From: Circinella umbellata
Taxonomy: Eukaryota; Mucoromycota; Mucoromycetes; Mucorales; Lichtheimiaceae
Direction: 5' to 3'
Assembly: GCA_025093555.1 (NCBI GenBank)
Contig: JAIWNF010000010.1
Location: forward strand, 1-64,000
Length of the DNA: 64,000 nucleotides
The notes under the pieces are model-generated. The model was given only the letters and a program-made list of their open reading frames with translations. It made no database searches and was not told where the DNA came from. Shown piece by piece: positions 50,693 through 62,824 of the stretch. Position numbers and translations under genes: made by a program. Positions within the stretch are counted from its first letter, which is position 1, and each line of letters begins with the position of its first letter.

Positions 50693-51149
50693 TAAAGTCT
50701 TGTTTTTTTCCCCAACTTGTTGCATAAATTTTGGTGTTTCTTTATTACTATTTTTCCCCATTGGTTATTCATGTATTGTATATATCCTCTCTCTCTCTCT
50801 CTCTCTCTACTACCCACTTCTTTTTTTTTTCTTTTTGATTCTTTAATGTAACTGTAGTATATAATTTTCTTTTGTTTTGAGTTATATTCTATATCATTGA
50901 ATAATAAACAAGGAAGAAACAAAGACATGATATAAATGATTTGTTATCGTCTATTAATTTAATAATCATCAGTTATATCCAAGTGATTATCCTTCTAATA
51001 AATGTTAGTAACTAAGAAATAGGGATTAAAAAAGTAACAAGATTTCCAAAACAGTTACAAGAAAATAGGGCATAAAAAAAGATAAACTTTTTTTATTTTA
51101 TTTTTTACCTTTTTCTCCCCTTGTTTCTCTTAATTTCATTCAAAAAATT
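50693..51149. other. Intergenic stretch with CT microsatellite
   Basis: 457 bp. A (CT)n run lies at about 50787-50808; the rest is AT-rich 3' flank of the kinase and the promoter of zinc-finger gene B. Confidence 0.5.
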
Positions 51150-53020
51150 ATGCTTCCATTTATTTGGAAACAAATTAAACAAACCTTTCTATCTGAAGAA
51201 AAAAGAGTATTATCATTGGATAATAATGATACTGCGATAGTTGAAGGTGCCCATTTTATTATACACAAAAGGAATATATACAAAGAGCAGGGTGGTGCTC
51301 TTATATATATATATTTATATATATATGATATAATATGATTTTTTAGGTCCTACCATGAAGTCCCATGTCAATAATGAATCTTGTTCAAGAAAAAGGGAAT
51401 TACCTAATTGTACAAAAACTATTATAGATTTGACAGAGAAACAATCTTCTTATTCTGAAAAAGAACAAGAACCACCTTTAAAAAAACAAAAATATATTGC
51501 AAAACGTTTAGGAAGTGCCATGACTGTTCGTAAAGTATCTTCTCTCTCTCTCTCTCTCTCTCAAATGTATTATTATTATTATTGAAATAAAAACAGCCAA
51601 CGAGTTAATAATAAACTGATTAACTTACAGAAACATTAAAGCATTTATGCCCTTAAAATCTAAAAAAATAAAGAATTACAAAGGTAATTTTTCTTATATA
51701 TTTTATATAGATTATAGCTTTATAAAATAAGAAAATGGATGATGGATTGGGTGTGTAAACTGAAACATTAAACCCAGACACGGAGGATATTCCGGAAGTA
51801 ATATTGTCGGATATCATTACTACTACTACTACTACTCAACAATCAATGAATGATGATGATAATACTTTGATAAAACAAAATCCAATCGATGAAAAAGACA
51901 TATATACTACTCGATCTGGAAGGCATGTTCGTGCTATGACTGAAGGTAAAATTGTATATTCCAGTAGGAATTAAAAAGGGTTTAACTCTAAAATATCAAT
52001 ATTATAATATATAGAAGCTATAGGGTGTGACTCATCTGATGATGATGATGAAGATCCTTACTATGGTGGAGACAGTAATAGTGATAATAACATAAAATTA
52101 AAAAAAGTTTATAAAAAAGAAAGATGTAAGAATTTTCTTGATTTCAGGGGAAGAAAACTATTTTAATTCTCAATAATAAACGTTTTTTTTTCCTAGTGCC
52201 GTTTTATTGCCCATATAAAGGATGTAATGTGACGCGAAAGAACCAGCGTGTAAGAATAATTAGTCATATTCGAAATTTTCATGATAGTAGTATTGAAACA
52301 AGTAGACGTAGTGGAGTTTATGTATATGCGTGTCGTCGTTCCGGTCAGGAAGTTCTTTTCAATGGTAAATCATGTGTATTATATTAAACATATATATATA
52401 TCTGTATATACGTATAACAATTATTTTTGTTTATACACTTAGAAGAATCGTGTGGTACATTGAAACCTAATGACAAACTTCATTTGGTGAAAAAGAAAGA
52501 ATTACAACAACAAACAGCGACGAGAACAAAAAAAATAGAATTTTCCCGGGTGGTAAGCTCTGACTTAGTTCATGATCATGATGATTTTGCGTCAAAAAAA
52601 ACAACAAAAGAAACAATGACAAAAGGTTTGTAATAAATGATTGAATAATAATAGTAATAAGAAGTTATATATATCCCATTTCATTCTAAATTTTGTTTAA
52701 TAATTAGATTATAAACAAGTTAAAGTTCGTTTTTATTGTCCATATAAAAGCTGTAGAACAGTATTCAAACAAGATAATTCTATATACAATCATGTTCGAA
52801 AATACCACTATAAAGATTTCCCAGTATTGGAACATGGAAAACCATATAGTTTCATAACTACTAATGCAGAAATGCTTAACTTTAAAAATGGTAAATAAAT
52901 ACATGAAAAGATACGTAACAACCATATAGTAAAGTATGGTCATTATTTAATGTATTAGTTTCTACCCGTGATCTATTGAGTAATGGTGAACCGATTATTC
53001 CGAAGAAACGTTTCAAATGA
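51150..53020 (+). CDS. Zinc-finger gene B: two CPYxxC...HxxxxH domains, unknown role
   Basis: Nine exons: 51150-51246, 51347-51529, 51642-51683, 51778-51945, 52015-52125, 52197-52364, 52443-52625, 52708-52890 and 52959-53020 (398 residues). All eight introns are phase 1. Domain 1 (exon 6) reads FYCPYKGC..HIRNFH and ends EVLFNG. Domain 2 (exon 8) reads FYCPYKSC..HVRKYH and ends LNFKNG. Linkers are acidic or basic and disordered (DDDDEDPYYGGDSN; basic KKRFK at the very end). The Cys/His spacing suits a single zinc ion, so nucleic-acid binding is possible but not shown. The first intron has a weak donor (GTGCCC), so that junction is less sure. The paralogue lies inverted at 28765-31226. Confidence 0.75.
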
Positions 53021-53721
53021 TTTATCGTCCATATCAACAATTACAATAAAACAAGGTAATATTTTAAATAAATGATGATTTGTCTATATACGTTCTACTA
53101 AAACCATCTTATTTAATTATCTTAGTTAAATTGCTCATACTTTCATGTTATATAGTATATATATACTGTTTATTTTTCATTATACAAAAACATATATATC
53201 CTGATTTTCGATAACTAACTCCTTACCTTTTTTTCTTCAAGAAACAAAAACCTAGTATATGAATTGCTACAAAAATAAAAATGTTATTATTAAAACTCCT
53301 TGTACCTGAATTCACAAATAGCCAATTAAATTAAAAAAAGATATTATCCCTATAAGTAATGAACAAATATAACTTTCTACTTTTGTTTTGTTACGTGTCA
53401 TTCATTTAGTATCACACGAGACTACTTTTATGAGAGAAAAGAGAAAAAAAACCAATATTGCCGCAGCACATGTTATACTAAACATTTCAAAAAACACACA
53501 AGAATTGTAGAAAGAAATATGAACGGCGTTTATTAATGCCAAAAGAAAAAAAAGAAGAAGTAAAAAGAGTATTAGAAAACATAAAAGAAAGAAAAAACAA
53601 GGAAACAAAATGCAATAGGTACTAATATGAATATAAAAAAGAAAATACGAGTAATAATAATAGACTTAAAGGAGGGGGGGGCATAAACAAGAAGTAAAAA
53701 GAAAAATGATTAAAGATGAAA
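53021..53721. other. Intergenic stretch between convergent genes
   Basis: 701 bp of AT-rich 3' flanks of zinc-finger gene B and the Hac1-like gene, including a purine-rich block near 53410-53620. No credible gene. Confidence 0.5.
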
Positions 53722-54737
53722 TTATTGTTGTTCTGGTGGACTTGAGATATCTTGAAAACCTTCCCAATCAAAAAATAAATCATCTAACTGAACATCATCA
53801 TTTGAAGATACTGATGATAACATGGGTGAAGGCAAAAGTTGACGTGGTTCAAACGACTCATGTTTGACAGCCTCCGCTGCAGGGAAAGAACAGAAACGTT
53901 TCCATACTAATTATCGATATATATATATAATCGTTTTTTTTTTCATTCCATTCTTCTCTCCATTGGGTGGGTGGGGTGGGTTTGGTTTTGAAACGACGAT
54001 TGAATGATGATGATGAAAAAAAATAAAGAAACAGGATCATATATATATCATTAACGAGATCGATGTTTTTTTAGATTGTGATTAACGTAACGTAGATCCT
54101 CTTCGCGATCCGTGCTGAATCGCAAAAGCCATCATTCATAAGTTGTGAAGAATCAGTCATTTTTGCAAGACGTTGATTCAAGACGAGGAGTTGAGCACTC
54201 AAAATTTCATTTTGAATTTCCAAATTCTTGGCACGTTTCGTCACTCGTTCATTTTCTTCTTCTAATTGTTTATTTTTTGTTTCCAAGTCGGCGACATAAC
54301 GACGCTTCTTATCTCTTGACTCTTGAGCTGCTGCTCTGTTCCGCAAGATTCTAAAAATAATAATAATAATAATAATTAGTTTATTTTAATCCAACTTTGG
54401 ATAATTAAAAAATAAATAATTATATCTAAAAATAAACAAACCTTTCTTTTGTCTTTTGGTCTTTGTCATCCAAGGAAAGTCGAGATTTTTTGGTCTGCAC
54501 GACGGTTCGCTTTGAACTTTTATTGTTGATGTTGTTGTTGTTGTTGTTGTTGCTGTTGCTGTTGCTGTTGTTGCTGTTGTTGCTATAGCTGCAGTTGCTA
54601 TTGCTAATGTTGTTCCCATTAGGACAAGTAATCGTCACCATGGGATTAACCCCAAAATCGCTCGAGAAGGACGACAAGAGCATATCCAAATTAACATTGT
54701 CAGTTGTCAATGTTTGTTGTTGTTGGTTTGAGATCAT
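53722..54737 (-). CDS. HAC1: Hac1/HacA/XBP1-like bZIP factor of the unfolded-protein response
   Basis: A normal intron separates 54737-54442 from the bZIP exon that starts at 54350. The bZIP basic region is RRILRNRAAAQESRDKKRRY, followed by the zipper ADLETKNKQLEEENERVTKR. R-I/V-L-R-N-R-x-A-A-x-x-S-R-x-K-K-R-R is the Hac1/XBP1 signature. The unspliced frame stops at 54071, giving 191 residues. If the segment 53880-54114 is removed at two CNG-type loop sites, the frame passes into 53879-53722, and the protein becomes 229 residues ending GFQDISSPPEQQ. That tail is acidic and hydrophobic (DDLFFDWEGF), as an activation domain would be. The N-terminus has Asn/Ser tracts coded by AAC and AGC repeats. 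It should activate ER chaperone and ERAD genes after Ire1 signalling. Confidence 0.85.
53880..54114 (-). other. Putative Ire1-spliced (non-spliceosomal) intron
   Basis: On the minus strand the 5' border is GCGATT-CAG|CACG-GATCGC. A six-pair stem (one G-U) closes a 7-nt loop with the cut after its third base (54115|54114). The 3' border is TTTCC-CTG|CAGC-GGAGG, a five-pair stem (two G-U) closing the 7-nt loop CTGCAGC (53880|53879), a full match to CNG|CNGN. The 5' loop fits except at position 6 (C instead of G). The 235-nt length recalls budding-yeast HAC1 more than the about 20-nt introns of moulds. The only GTs between the zipper and the stop are weak and out of phase. Confidence 0.75.
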
Positions 54738-55670
54738 TTTTTTTTAAAACAATAAACGCTTAATAAAGTCTTCTAAAATTTTCCACCACCCAATGGAGAG
54801 AAATCGTCGAATAAAGAAGAAAAGAAAAAAAAAACCAGCGAAAGCTGGGGGGGCTGGGAGAATCACTATATTTCAATAATTTCACCTCCCAATCAGATCC
54901 TTCCACCTGTTTCTTCCGCGGCCAAAAAACATTGTTGGCTATTTTTGTCCCTCCGCGGTTTTGCTGCGGTACCCGATACAAGCTTCCATGGAACGGGGAA
55001 CGGACCATGTAGCTTAAGATGAGGGGAATACCAAGTAAAATTATTATGAGAAGGGGATTCTATTTTCAACTTTCTAATTTACTACTTTTTTTTATTATTT
55101 ACACCAATAAAATAATTATCCCTTTTTTTTATCGCATTGTTTTATTTATTACTATTATTATCCATATTATCTTAAACAATAAGATCTTGTTTTTTTACAT
55201 GAGCGATAATAACCCCGGTGAGCTAAATATTACAACTATTGTGTCATATCAAAAAAATATATTCAAAGATCAAAGAAAATAATATGTCATTATGAATTAC
55301 CGGAGTCTTAAATGAGTTTCAGCGGCCATTTTTGGATCGAGACTTCTTCTCCACACGCAGAAACCCCCTCTTCTTACCTTTTTTGTAATTTTTCGTTCCG
55401 ACCGAGGGATGCACATGCAAAGCTTCCGGTCAGTTCCGCAAAGGGAATTTATTCCTTCAGAGAAACCTATTTCCCAAAAAAAAAAATTTAGTATAAATAG
55501 GAAGCATTAATTCAGATTAAAAAAAAAAAAACTTTGATTTAACATACTCCCAAATTTAATTAACTTTTTTTTTCTCTTTTGCTTTTCAAAGCCATTCGAT
55601 GATTATACGGATAACAACATCAAATAACAATAACAACGCGCTTCTACTTTTATAAACAAATAACAAAAAA
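54738..55670. promoter_or_regulatory. Divergent promoter region of HAC1 and the 55671 gene
   Basis: 933 bp. It holds GC-richer islands unlike the flanks (about 54900-55010 and 55320-55450), with CCGCGG and GCGGTACC-like words, and a TATA box TATAAATA at 55492-55499, plus strand, 171 bp before the ATG at 55671. Pyrimidine tracts follow the TATA box. Specific factor sites are not assigned. Confidence 0.45.
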
Positions 55671-56378
55671 ATGTGGTCCAAACGAAATAACGCTCCTAAC
55701 ACTATCTTCACTTCTACTCGTAACATGTCTCCAAGACAAGTTGCTTCCAAAGCTCATTCTCTTGCATGCAAAAAATTGGATCGAGATGAAAAACGTCGTC
55801 GACCCAGTTATCACATTCGTGAACGAGTTTTATTACAAAACACAATGAACAAGGCCGATGCTGTACTTAATAAACGTCAAGCTCGTACAAATCGCCGAGT
55901 ATTAGCCGCAGAAGATGATGAAGTAGGCTATGATGATCCTCCACAACAACAACATCAACAACATTACCCTCCACATCATCATTCACCATTAGCTATTAGT
56001 AATATGAAAGAAGATGATGAATTACAACAAGAACAAGAAGAACCTATTACTCCTATCACTATCCATTCTCAACCATTAAAAGAAGAACAACAACCTCAAT
56101 TGATGGTTTGTACACCACCTTCGCCACCATTATCTGCATCTACATTATTATCATCCTCATCATCATCACCATCATTATCATTAGCATCAGTAACAAATCA
56201 TGCGCAGGCGCCGTTATTGCCAACGTCCATACCAATTTCTCCTCCTACTACACCTCCACTTTCATCTAGTAGCGGTAGTACTAGTATACCCATCGATTTG
56301 CCAACTCTGGACTGTCGAATTCTTGTAACCCATCATTTGCAGAACAAATTTACTTGTGCTGCTCCTGCAATTATTTAA
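55671..56378 (+). CDS. Low-complexity protein with a basic N-terminal block, unknown role
   Basis: Intron-free frame of 235 residues. The first about 80 residues are Arg/Lys-rich and may be helical (ARKAH-like ACKKLDRDEKRRRPSYHIRE, LNKRQARTNRRVLAAEDDE). The rest is Gln/His-, then Ser- and Pro-rich (STLLSSSSSSPSLSLASV), and it ends TLDCRILVTHHLQNKF. No known domain was recognised. A good TATA box, a clean start (ACAAAAAAATG) and a coherent frame support expression. The basic block could be a nuclear signal; no function is proposed. Divergent from HAC1. Confidence 0.7.
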   Translation: MWSKRNNAPNTIFTSTRNMSPRQVASKAHSLACKKLDRDEKRRRPSYHIRERVLLQNTMNKADAVLNKRQARTNRRVLAAEDDEVGYDDPPQQQHQQHYPPHHHSPLAISNMKEDDELQQEQEEPITPITIHSQPLKEEQQPQLMVCTPPSPPLSASTLLSSSSSSPSLSLASVTNHAQAPLLPTSIPISPPTTPPLSSSSGSTSIPIDLPTLDCRILVTHHLQNKFTCAAPAII

Positions 56379-59300
56379 AGAAAAAAAAAAGGAAATCAAA
56401 AGATAAAAATCTCATCAAATATATAAATAATAATCCCCTCACAACCACCCACCCATATTATCTTTCTTTTTCTTTTTTTTTTTTTATTATTTGTTTATAA
56501 TATAAAAATGCATTTTTCAAATCTCTTTAACAAATAAATATAAAAAATAACATTATTTGTTTCAATCTAAAAAAATGTCTCACAATTCTTTTATTTTTGA
56601 ATGTTCATATGTATATTGTTGTTGTGTGTTTTTCCTTTGAGAGTTATTATTATTATTCTCTTATTGTTCTTTTTTTCTTTTCAGTCGGGCATTCTCGTAG
56701 AAACGAAACAAGTTTCCGAGATACTCCGATCGAAAATATCTTGGTTGTCAAGGTGCACAAGCCTTTTTCCAAAAGATCGTCAACCCGTCACAAGAGTTTC
56801 TATATTTTGCTATTTTTTCGTTTCTCACGATTTTATAAAAAAAAAAGGTGGGGTAATTGAAATGTTATTATGAGTTTTTTGTAATGGAAAACATTTTTCC
56901 TTCTATTCCCTTCTTAAATTTATGTATGAATATCATTGTCTAATAATAATAATAATGATAATAATAAAAATAAAAGGCTCAAAATGGCTCAATTGAATAA
57001 TTAGAAAAAAAGGAGAACCTGTTGATTTAAATTTAACATTATATTATATCGATTAAATAAATCTTGTGATTGATTGATAGATAGATGATCATAGGTTTTT
57101 GCTTTATCCTTTGATTCAGTTTTTAAAAAAGTGAATTATTCTGCTGCGTGAAATTATATAATAAATCAAGATAAAGTTTAAACTAATGAGGGAGGAAAAA
57201 GGCTTGTGATATAATGCGGAGCATCAGATTGTTCTTATGTTAGCTCAACCCGGTCATATACGGGACCGATTTTTCTTTGATTTCTCACTTATTAGTGCAA
57301 AAAAACACCAGGAGCAGGAGGGATGGGAGAGCCGCTTCGCATTAATATAAAGCACATGCTTTCGATTCCGATGATTATAATACCTCTAAATTCAAATATA
57401 TTGCTGACTTTTTTTTTTTTACTCCCCTCATTTAAGTAGGGTGCTGGCTTCGCTTCTTTGGCACATGAAATATTTCAATAAATGGATCGGGAACGAAAAA
57501 AACTTTTTTTTTTTTCAATCGTCATATTCCTTAGTATATGTAATAAGTGAATACTTTAACAAGTATAATCTTTTGAATATCAATTTTTTTTAGTTGGATT
57601 TATCATATATCTATTATATCATGATTATAATAGTAACAGTAACAAGTAAACTGGGGATAAATATCTTTCTACATGTAGATACACAAGTTCAACACATATT
57701 TCTTCCAATGTTTTTACCCATAATCGATAATAGAAGCCGCCATCCCCTTCTTTTTGTGGAAGCTTTGTTTCCCCATATGTAAACATGCAAGATAACGTAT
57801 AACGACTTTTTCCAAAGTACACAAATCCATATCATCAATCTTTATGTTTTTTTTATAGAACAATTGAATGTTTCTCTTTTAATAATGCCAAACTTAATTA
57901 TTAAATGATAGGGAAAAAAAATAAGATAACGATAAAACACTTTTGTTATTGTTGTTTTTTTTTGAGATATGTATCCGCAATTCTTTGTTCTTGTCTATCC
58001 GTAATCAAATGAATCCAAACACTTCATGTAATATTCCAATTACACCCGATATTTGTTGCACAAAGCTATTGTTAGCTATAATTTAGATCATGATTTTATA
58101 TCGTAATAATAACTTTATTATCACGTTTTTTTTAATGAATAGCGGAAAGGAGACAGAGTAAAGGCAGACGAAAACACAGAATAACATTGAGAGGCAGCAA
58201 AAGGTAACATATCACATTACCATGCATCCTATTTGTGAATTTCAGCACAAGACATTTTAGGATATATGATTTTTTTTTTTGAAAGGGAAAAAAAATAGTT
58301 TACACTGTGAACTACAAGAGCACGTTTTTCTGAGTACGTACGTACATGAGCAGTTTTTTATTTATTTTTTTCTGATACAATTCAGTTGGACTTTTTTTTA
58401 TTTTTCAAATTACTTACCATAATTAATAAGATGAGCAAAAATATATATATATATTTTTAACCTACTAGTCGGTATTTTATCTCACTCACACGCTTACTAG
58501 ATATAGTTCACGATAACGTAATAATAATAATAATTAATAGGTAGATATATAAAAGATATAATAGAATAACAAAAAAATATGGTTGTATTATCAATTGAGG
58601 AAAATATACATGTAATCAACATACTCACTGACTATCACAGTTTTCATTATGCTAATTTGGGAAGAAGTTATATGATTGGGTCAAGAGAGATGATTGGTAT
58701 AATTTGATTTCAGTGCATATTGTATTTGTGCTATTTTTTTTTTTGAATTATTGTTCGTTCGTTCGTTCTTTAGGAACACAAGATAGCATGAATAATATAT
58801 ATTGTAGATAGCAGTTGTATTATTAGCATCTTCTTCATGTTCTAATTCAAGTAATTTACAGTAGGACTTGATAATTCACTTATTACACTTGTGTCAGCAA
58901 GATGATGCACTTCTTCTGCATTAGGAAACTTCTCTGTTTCATTATCAGTAGCTGTTTTGTTTGTTACCAGTAGCATTTTTTGCTATCGCCATTGAATGAA
59001 AATAGAAAGGATAGCAGTAGTTGGTATGTTTATTAGTAGTGGCTCTTGGAGGCCTTTGATTATTATTTTTTGGTTACTGTCGTCCTCGGTGACGTTGCAA
59101 TATGTTTCATACGTTCATCATGCACACAGTTTATCTGCCCCATAATTTAAACTTGCTGTAGACAGTAATATATGAAAGAATAGGCTAATTACTTAAAAAC
59201 AAGTTTATTAACAGCAAGTGACCAATTTAAGTATATATTTTTAGTAAACAAGGACATAGCATTCATGACATAACTACAAAAACATTAACAAAGAACCAAG

Positions 59301-59857
59301 TGGCAGGGGAAATAAGATTTCTACTTTAAATAGTTATATAGCTTAGAGGTTATTACTACTGTCTACCATTATTTCAGTTGTTCTTCTTGTTCGATAATAC
59401 ATAAATCTTCTCGAACATTTGATTTTTTTTGATTTTTGTATACGTATTTTTTCTTCCTGTACATAGTATCGATGAGTAAATTTTAGAAAAGATACATCAC
59501 TCTCCAGTACTCAATCGAACGAAATTGATACTACACGTACATACGGTATAATGTACTTTGCTTCACACAGTATTTTATAGTCGCAATGTTATGTATTTAT
59601 TGTAATATTCATCATTTCGTATCTTATAAACCAAACCATGACAATCATGTTCGTCTTAGGCTTCAGTAATTTCCTGCAGTGATTTTCTACAGTAGGACTT
59701 TCCCGGACAGACACCGAACAACATGTCAAACGAAATGCAGCAACTATTTGCAGTTCAAACACAACGTATAACAACATGCGCCGATAAAAAAAAAGCCATG
59801 CAGTCGTTCATGAAGAGGAAAATGAATACAAAGTCCTGATCCATCTATTCTTTTATC
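56379..59857. other. AT-rich stretch, no gene recognised
   Basis: 3.5 kb. Small frames are Phe/Lys shadows. A (GTTC)n patch lies at about 58753-58767. A TATAAAG-like site (about 57346) with pyrimidine tracts downstream is not followed by a credible frame. No tRNA or rRNA was seen. Confidence 0.45.
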
Positions 59858-60290
59858 ATGTTTTTCCCAAGAAAACGAAATATCACACATAACGAAGAAC
59901 AAGAAACACGTGACACATTTTCGACTTTACTTCATGACCATTTAATAAAGCAAAAAAAGAGTGCTGTGGCGTCCATCATTAACAACAAGAAGAATACTTT
60001 TATTAGTTTCCCAAGATTCTTATTCTTGCAAGATCATACTGCAGCTCAAACCGGCGATAAAAATGCTAGAATATCCCGAAAAATTATATATTCAAGGCCA
60101 TAAATACACCATCCATGCTCGCATTAATTCGGTGAAACGCACAGGTTTCCACTATTATACAATTGCTATAATACCAAATAAAGGTGTTCCTTTTATTGGT
60201 ATCATCGATAATATGGCTGGATATATTGCAATTCCTTCCATACGTCACAATATAAAAAAAAACCAACTACAACAATCGCCCAAGTCATAG
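59858..60290 (+). pseudogene. Coding-like remnant of an unknown protein
   Basis: The plus strand reads LEYPEKLYIQGHKYTIHARI, then RTGFHYYTIAIIPNKG, then PFIGIIDNMAGYIAIPS before a stop at 60288. Amino-acid composition is balanced, unlike the noise around it. It lacks a convincing start or splice sites and joins a second frame (TRDTFSTLLHDHLIKQKK) upstream only by a shift. It may be the end of a transposon-borne gene. I could not assign a family. Confidence 0.25.
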
Positions 60291-62777
60291 TATGCTACCG
60301 CAAGGATGAGTGTTAAAGTAACCTTATATACTTTTCTTAAAAAATAGATTTCTTAATTTCTTACTACTTTCGCTACTGGTTATTTTCCCCGAAAAAATCC
60401 GGTTAAATCGGTTGCCTAGTCACAACTACACACAAAGAGGATAATTAAATTAATTTCATACTACGTGTTTGTTACTTGTTAGTAAGAGAGCGGTTTGACT
60501 GATTATGTTTCATGGCAATAGATCTTGGCTGGTAAACATATTAGAACATGAATGAAATCAGTTTTAATGAACCTAGAGATATTGGTATTTAATAATACAA
60601 AAAAGAAAAAAAAGTCTAGCTACTCTTATGAATATGCTGTAGTATGCAGAATATACTTGCATATGTGGAAGCACGTGTATAGTGTTTTCTTTGGTCTATG
60701 ACTTCAAAGGAAAAAGATGATGCAATATATAGGAGAAAAAATCAACTTGTCAACAGGTATATACGTCTTTACACTACAATATAAATATTTTACATATCCA
60801 TGCATATAAACGCCGACGTATTCAATTTTTATCTTTTATACGACGTAACAAATCTAATGAGGTTTTCTCATATTTTGAGAGCAGTGCTAGGAATATTCAT
60901 ATTACTCAGCCCTATATTTAAACTGTTTCTATAATGATGATTTGCTAGGGAAAATTCCAGAGTTCTTTGTGAATGTAGTGATAAATTAAAGTTTATTGAA
61001 AGCGTAAAAATAAAATAGAAAAGACCAAATAAATTCTGCGTCTATCCGCTCTAGTTCGACCCTATTTGTCAAAGTGGCGCCATGGTGGTAAGTAATTCCA
61101 AATCACTGTGCATTATTTCATCCTTGAATTTCAAGGATCAACTGCTAGAACAGGTTATAGAGATTTAAACTAGCGACCGAATTTTTTTCCTTGAAAGTTT
61201 AAAAGGATCAAAGGATTAGATTCAAGGATGGATCCTTTGAAAAAAAGGAATAGAGTTTCATTTATTTATTCTTTTGTTGTAGTTTAACATGCTTTATCAA
61301 ATGTGCTATTTTATAGCATTGGTGTATGATTTTTGAGATATTAGAAAAATATTCTCTGGGTTTAGTTAAAGGATCAAAGGATGAGATTCAAAAGGATTAA
61401 CTCTTGTATTAAAGCGCCAACTGCATTTTCTCCGGTTTTCGTTCAAGGATCCATACGTGAATTTTTACTTTGACATTTTCATTTCCAAAATGGTATAACA
61501 ACATTGTAATATTAATAAATGCTTGTTGTTTCGCTTTTAGACAGGGAAGAGCTGAAGAGAGACTCAAAGCAAATGGGTAACATTGCTGCTCGCAAGGCTT
61601 TCCGTCTGGAATGATTTCAACAGGACTGAAAAATGAGAGTATGAGAGAAAAGCACAGGCTCATAATGTGATGGAGGGTAAAGTTGCATCTTCGAGACCAG
61701 GAACAAATGACTCACTCTCCTTTCAAATTGTCTTGTTAAAAGCCTTCACATGTTTCGTGAAGAATGCGGCGTGGAAAGCATTTACTTTGTTGCGCCAGGT
61801 AATACCCGACCAGATATGGTACAGGTAATAGATTTTTATGATTGTTAGAACATTGTGGATGAATAAATATGGATGTGAATGGATGTAGACTGCTTGTATT
61901 GGTCAGTACACGTTAATTTTAATATATTTCATTTTTATTAAGAATGTCGGTGAAATATTTAATTATTTTGATAACAATTGAAAGGAGAACAGTAAACGAA
62001 CAAAGTAAATCCTTTATATCTTAATAATAAAAATGTAGATCTGAATAAAGCTAATCTCCTTTACGTACAAAGGTCGTTTATCAATCAAGGCTTCATTTTT
62101 ACTTTGTCTCGTTGCTCGTCTAATAAGATTATTTTTTGGTAAATGTCGCCTGTTGAAGCGTACATGTAAATTCTGTAACAGTCAAACGGTCTGAATAGAC
62201 TAAAGAATACTGTTTCATCGACGTAAATGTGCACGGCAATCTAGATAGTTCTGGGCAATATCTATTGATTATTGAGCATTGTTTCTATATTAAGTTGTCA
62301 AGATCCTGTAAGTAATACATCGTGTTATGTCATTGCGGTTACGCTATTAGTTTCTTTGAACAAAATCACGCTTTTCAATTATTAATTGTCACCCTACATT
62401 TATTATTACGATAAAAAGAAGTAAAAAGAGAAAACTGTGGGAAAAATCAATTTAATTTATTATTTTGATCTGAGGCTTAACTGATTTTAATTGAATATAT
62501 CAGCTTCGTGTCGTGCTGTGATACCGATAATGTTTTTGGTCAACGATTGAAAAAAAAAACCATCACATATTCAATTCATCACAAACAATAAGAAGATCAT
62601 TGATATCTTTCTTGTGCTCTACTTGTCGGTTTGTGCAGAGACTATCATCCAGATGTCGATTAATTTAGTGCCTAGATTTATAGCTCCCATGTTACTTATA
62701 AAACAAAATAGCAAAATCACTAAATTCAGCATGTCTATTAGTATCGTCAAACACATCACAAACTGTCACAATAAACG
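60291..62777. other. AT-rich stretch with scattered repeats, no gene
   Basis: About 2.5 kb. Apart from the AAGGAT repeats at 61121-61452 it shows one balanced but broken stretch (DREELKRDSKQMGNIAARKA near 61543-61602) that could be a decayed transposon exon. Nothing else is supported. Confidence 0.4.
61121..61452. repeat. Cluster of AAAGGATCAAAGGAT repeats, direct and inverted
   Basis: AAAGGATCAAAGGAT(T/G)AGATTCAA occurs at about 61202-61225 and 61368-61391. Related words occur as inverted pairs: TCCTTGAATTTCAAGGA at 61121-61137 and TTCAAGGATGGATCCTTTGAA at about 61220-61240. TTCAAGGATCC appears again at 61442-61452. The layout resembles terminal or subterminal repeats of a small mobile element. 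Confidence 0.5.

Positions 62778-62820
<43 letters not shown>
62778..62820. repeat. (ATA)n microsatellite
   Basis: About 14 uninterrupted ATA/TAA units directly before the tandem repeat block. Confidence 0.95.

Positions 62821-62824
<4 letters not shown>

Noticed and set aside
53880..54350. An ordinary spliceosomal intron ending at the CTGCAG acceptor of the Hac1-like gene
   Set aside because: It needs a phase-1 donor. Between the zipper and the stop only GTTACG (phase 0) and GTTAAT (phase 2) exist, and both lead to early stops. A weak GTCTTG inside the zipper would delete part of the dimer helix.
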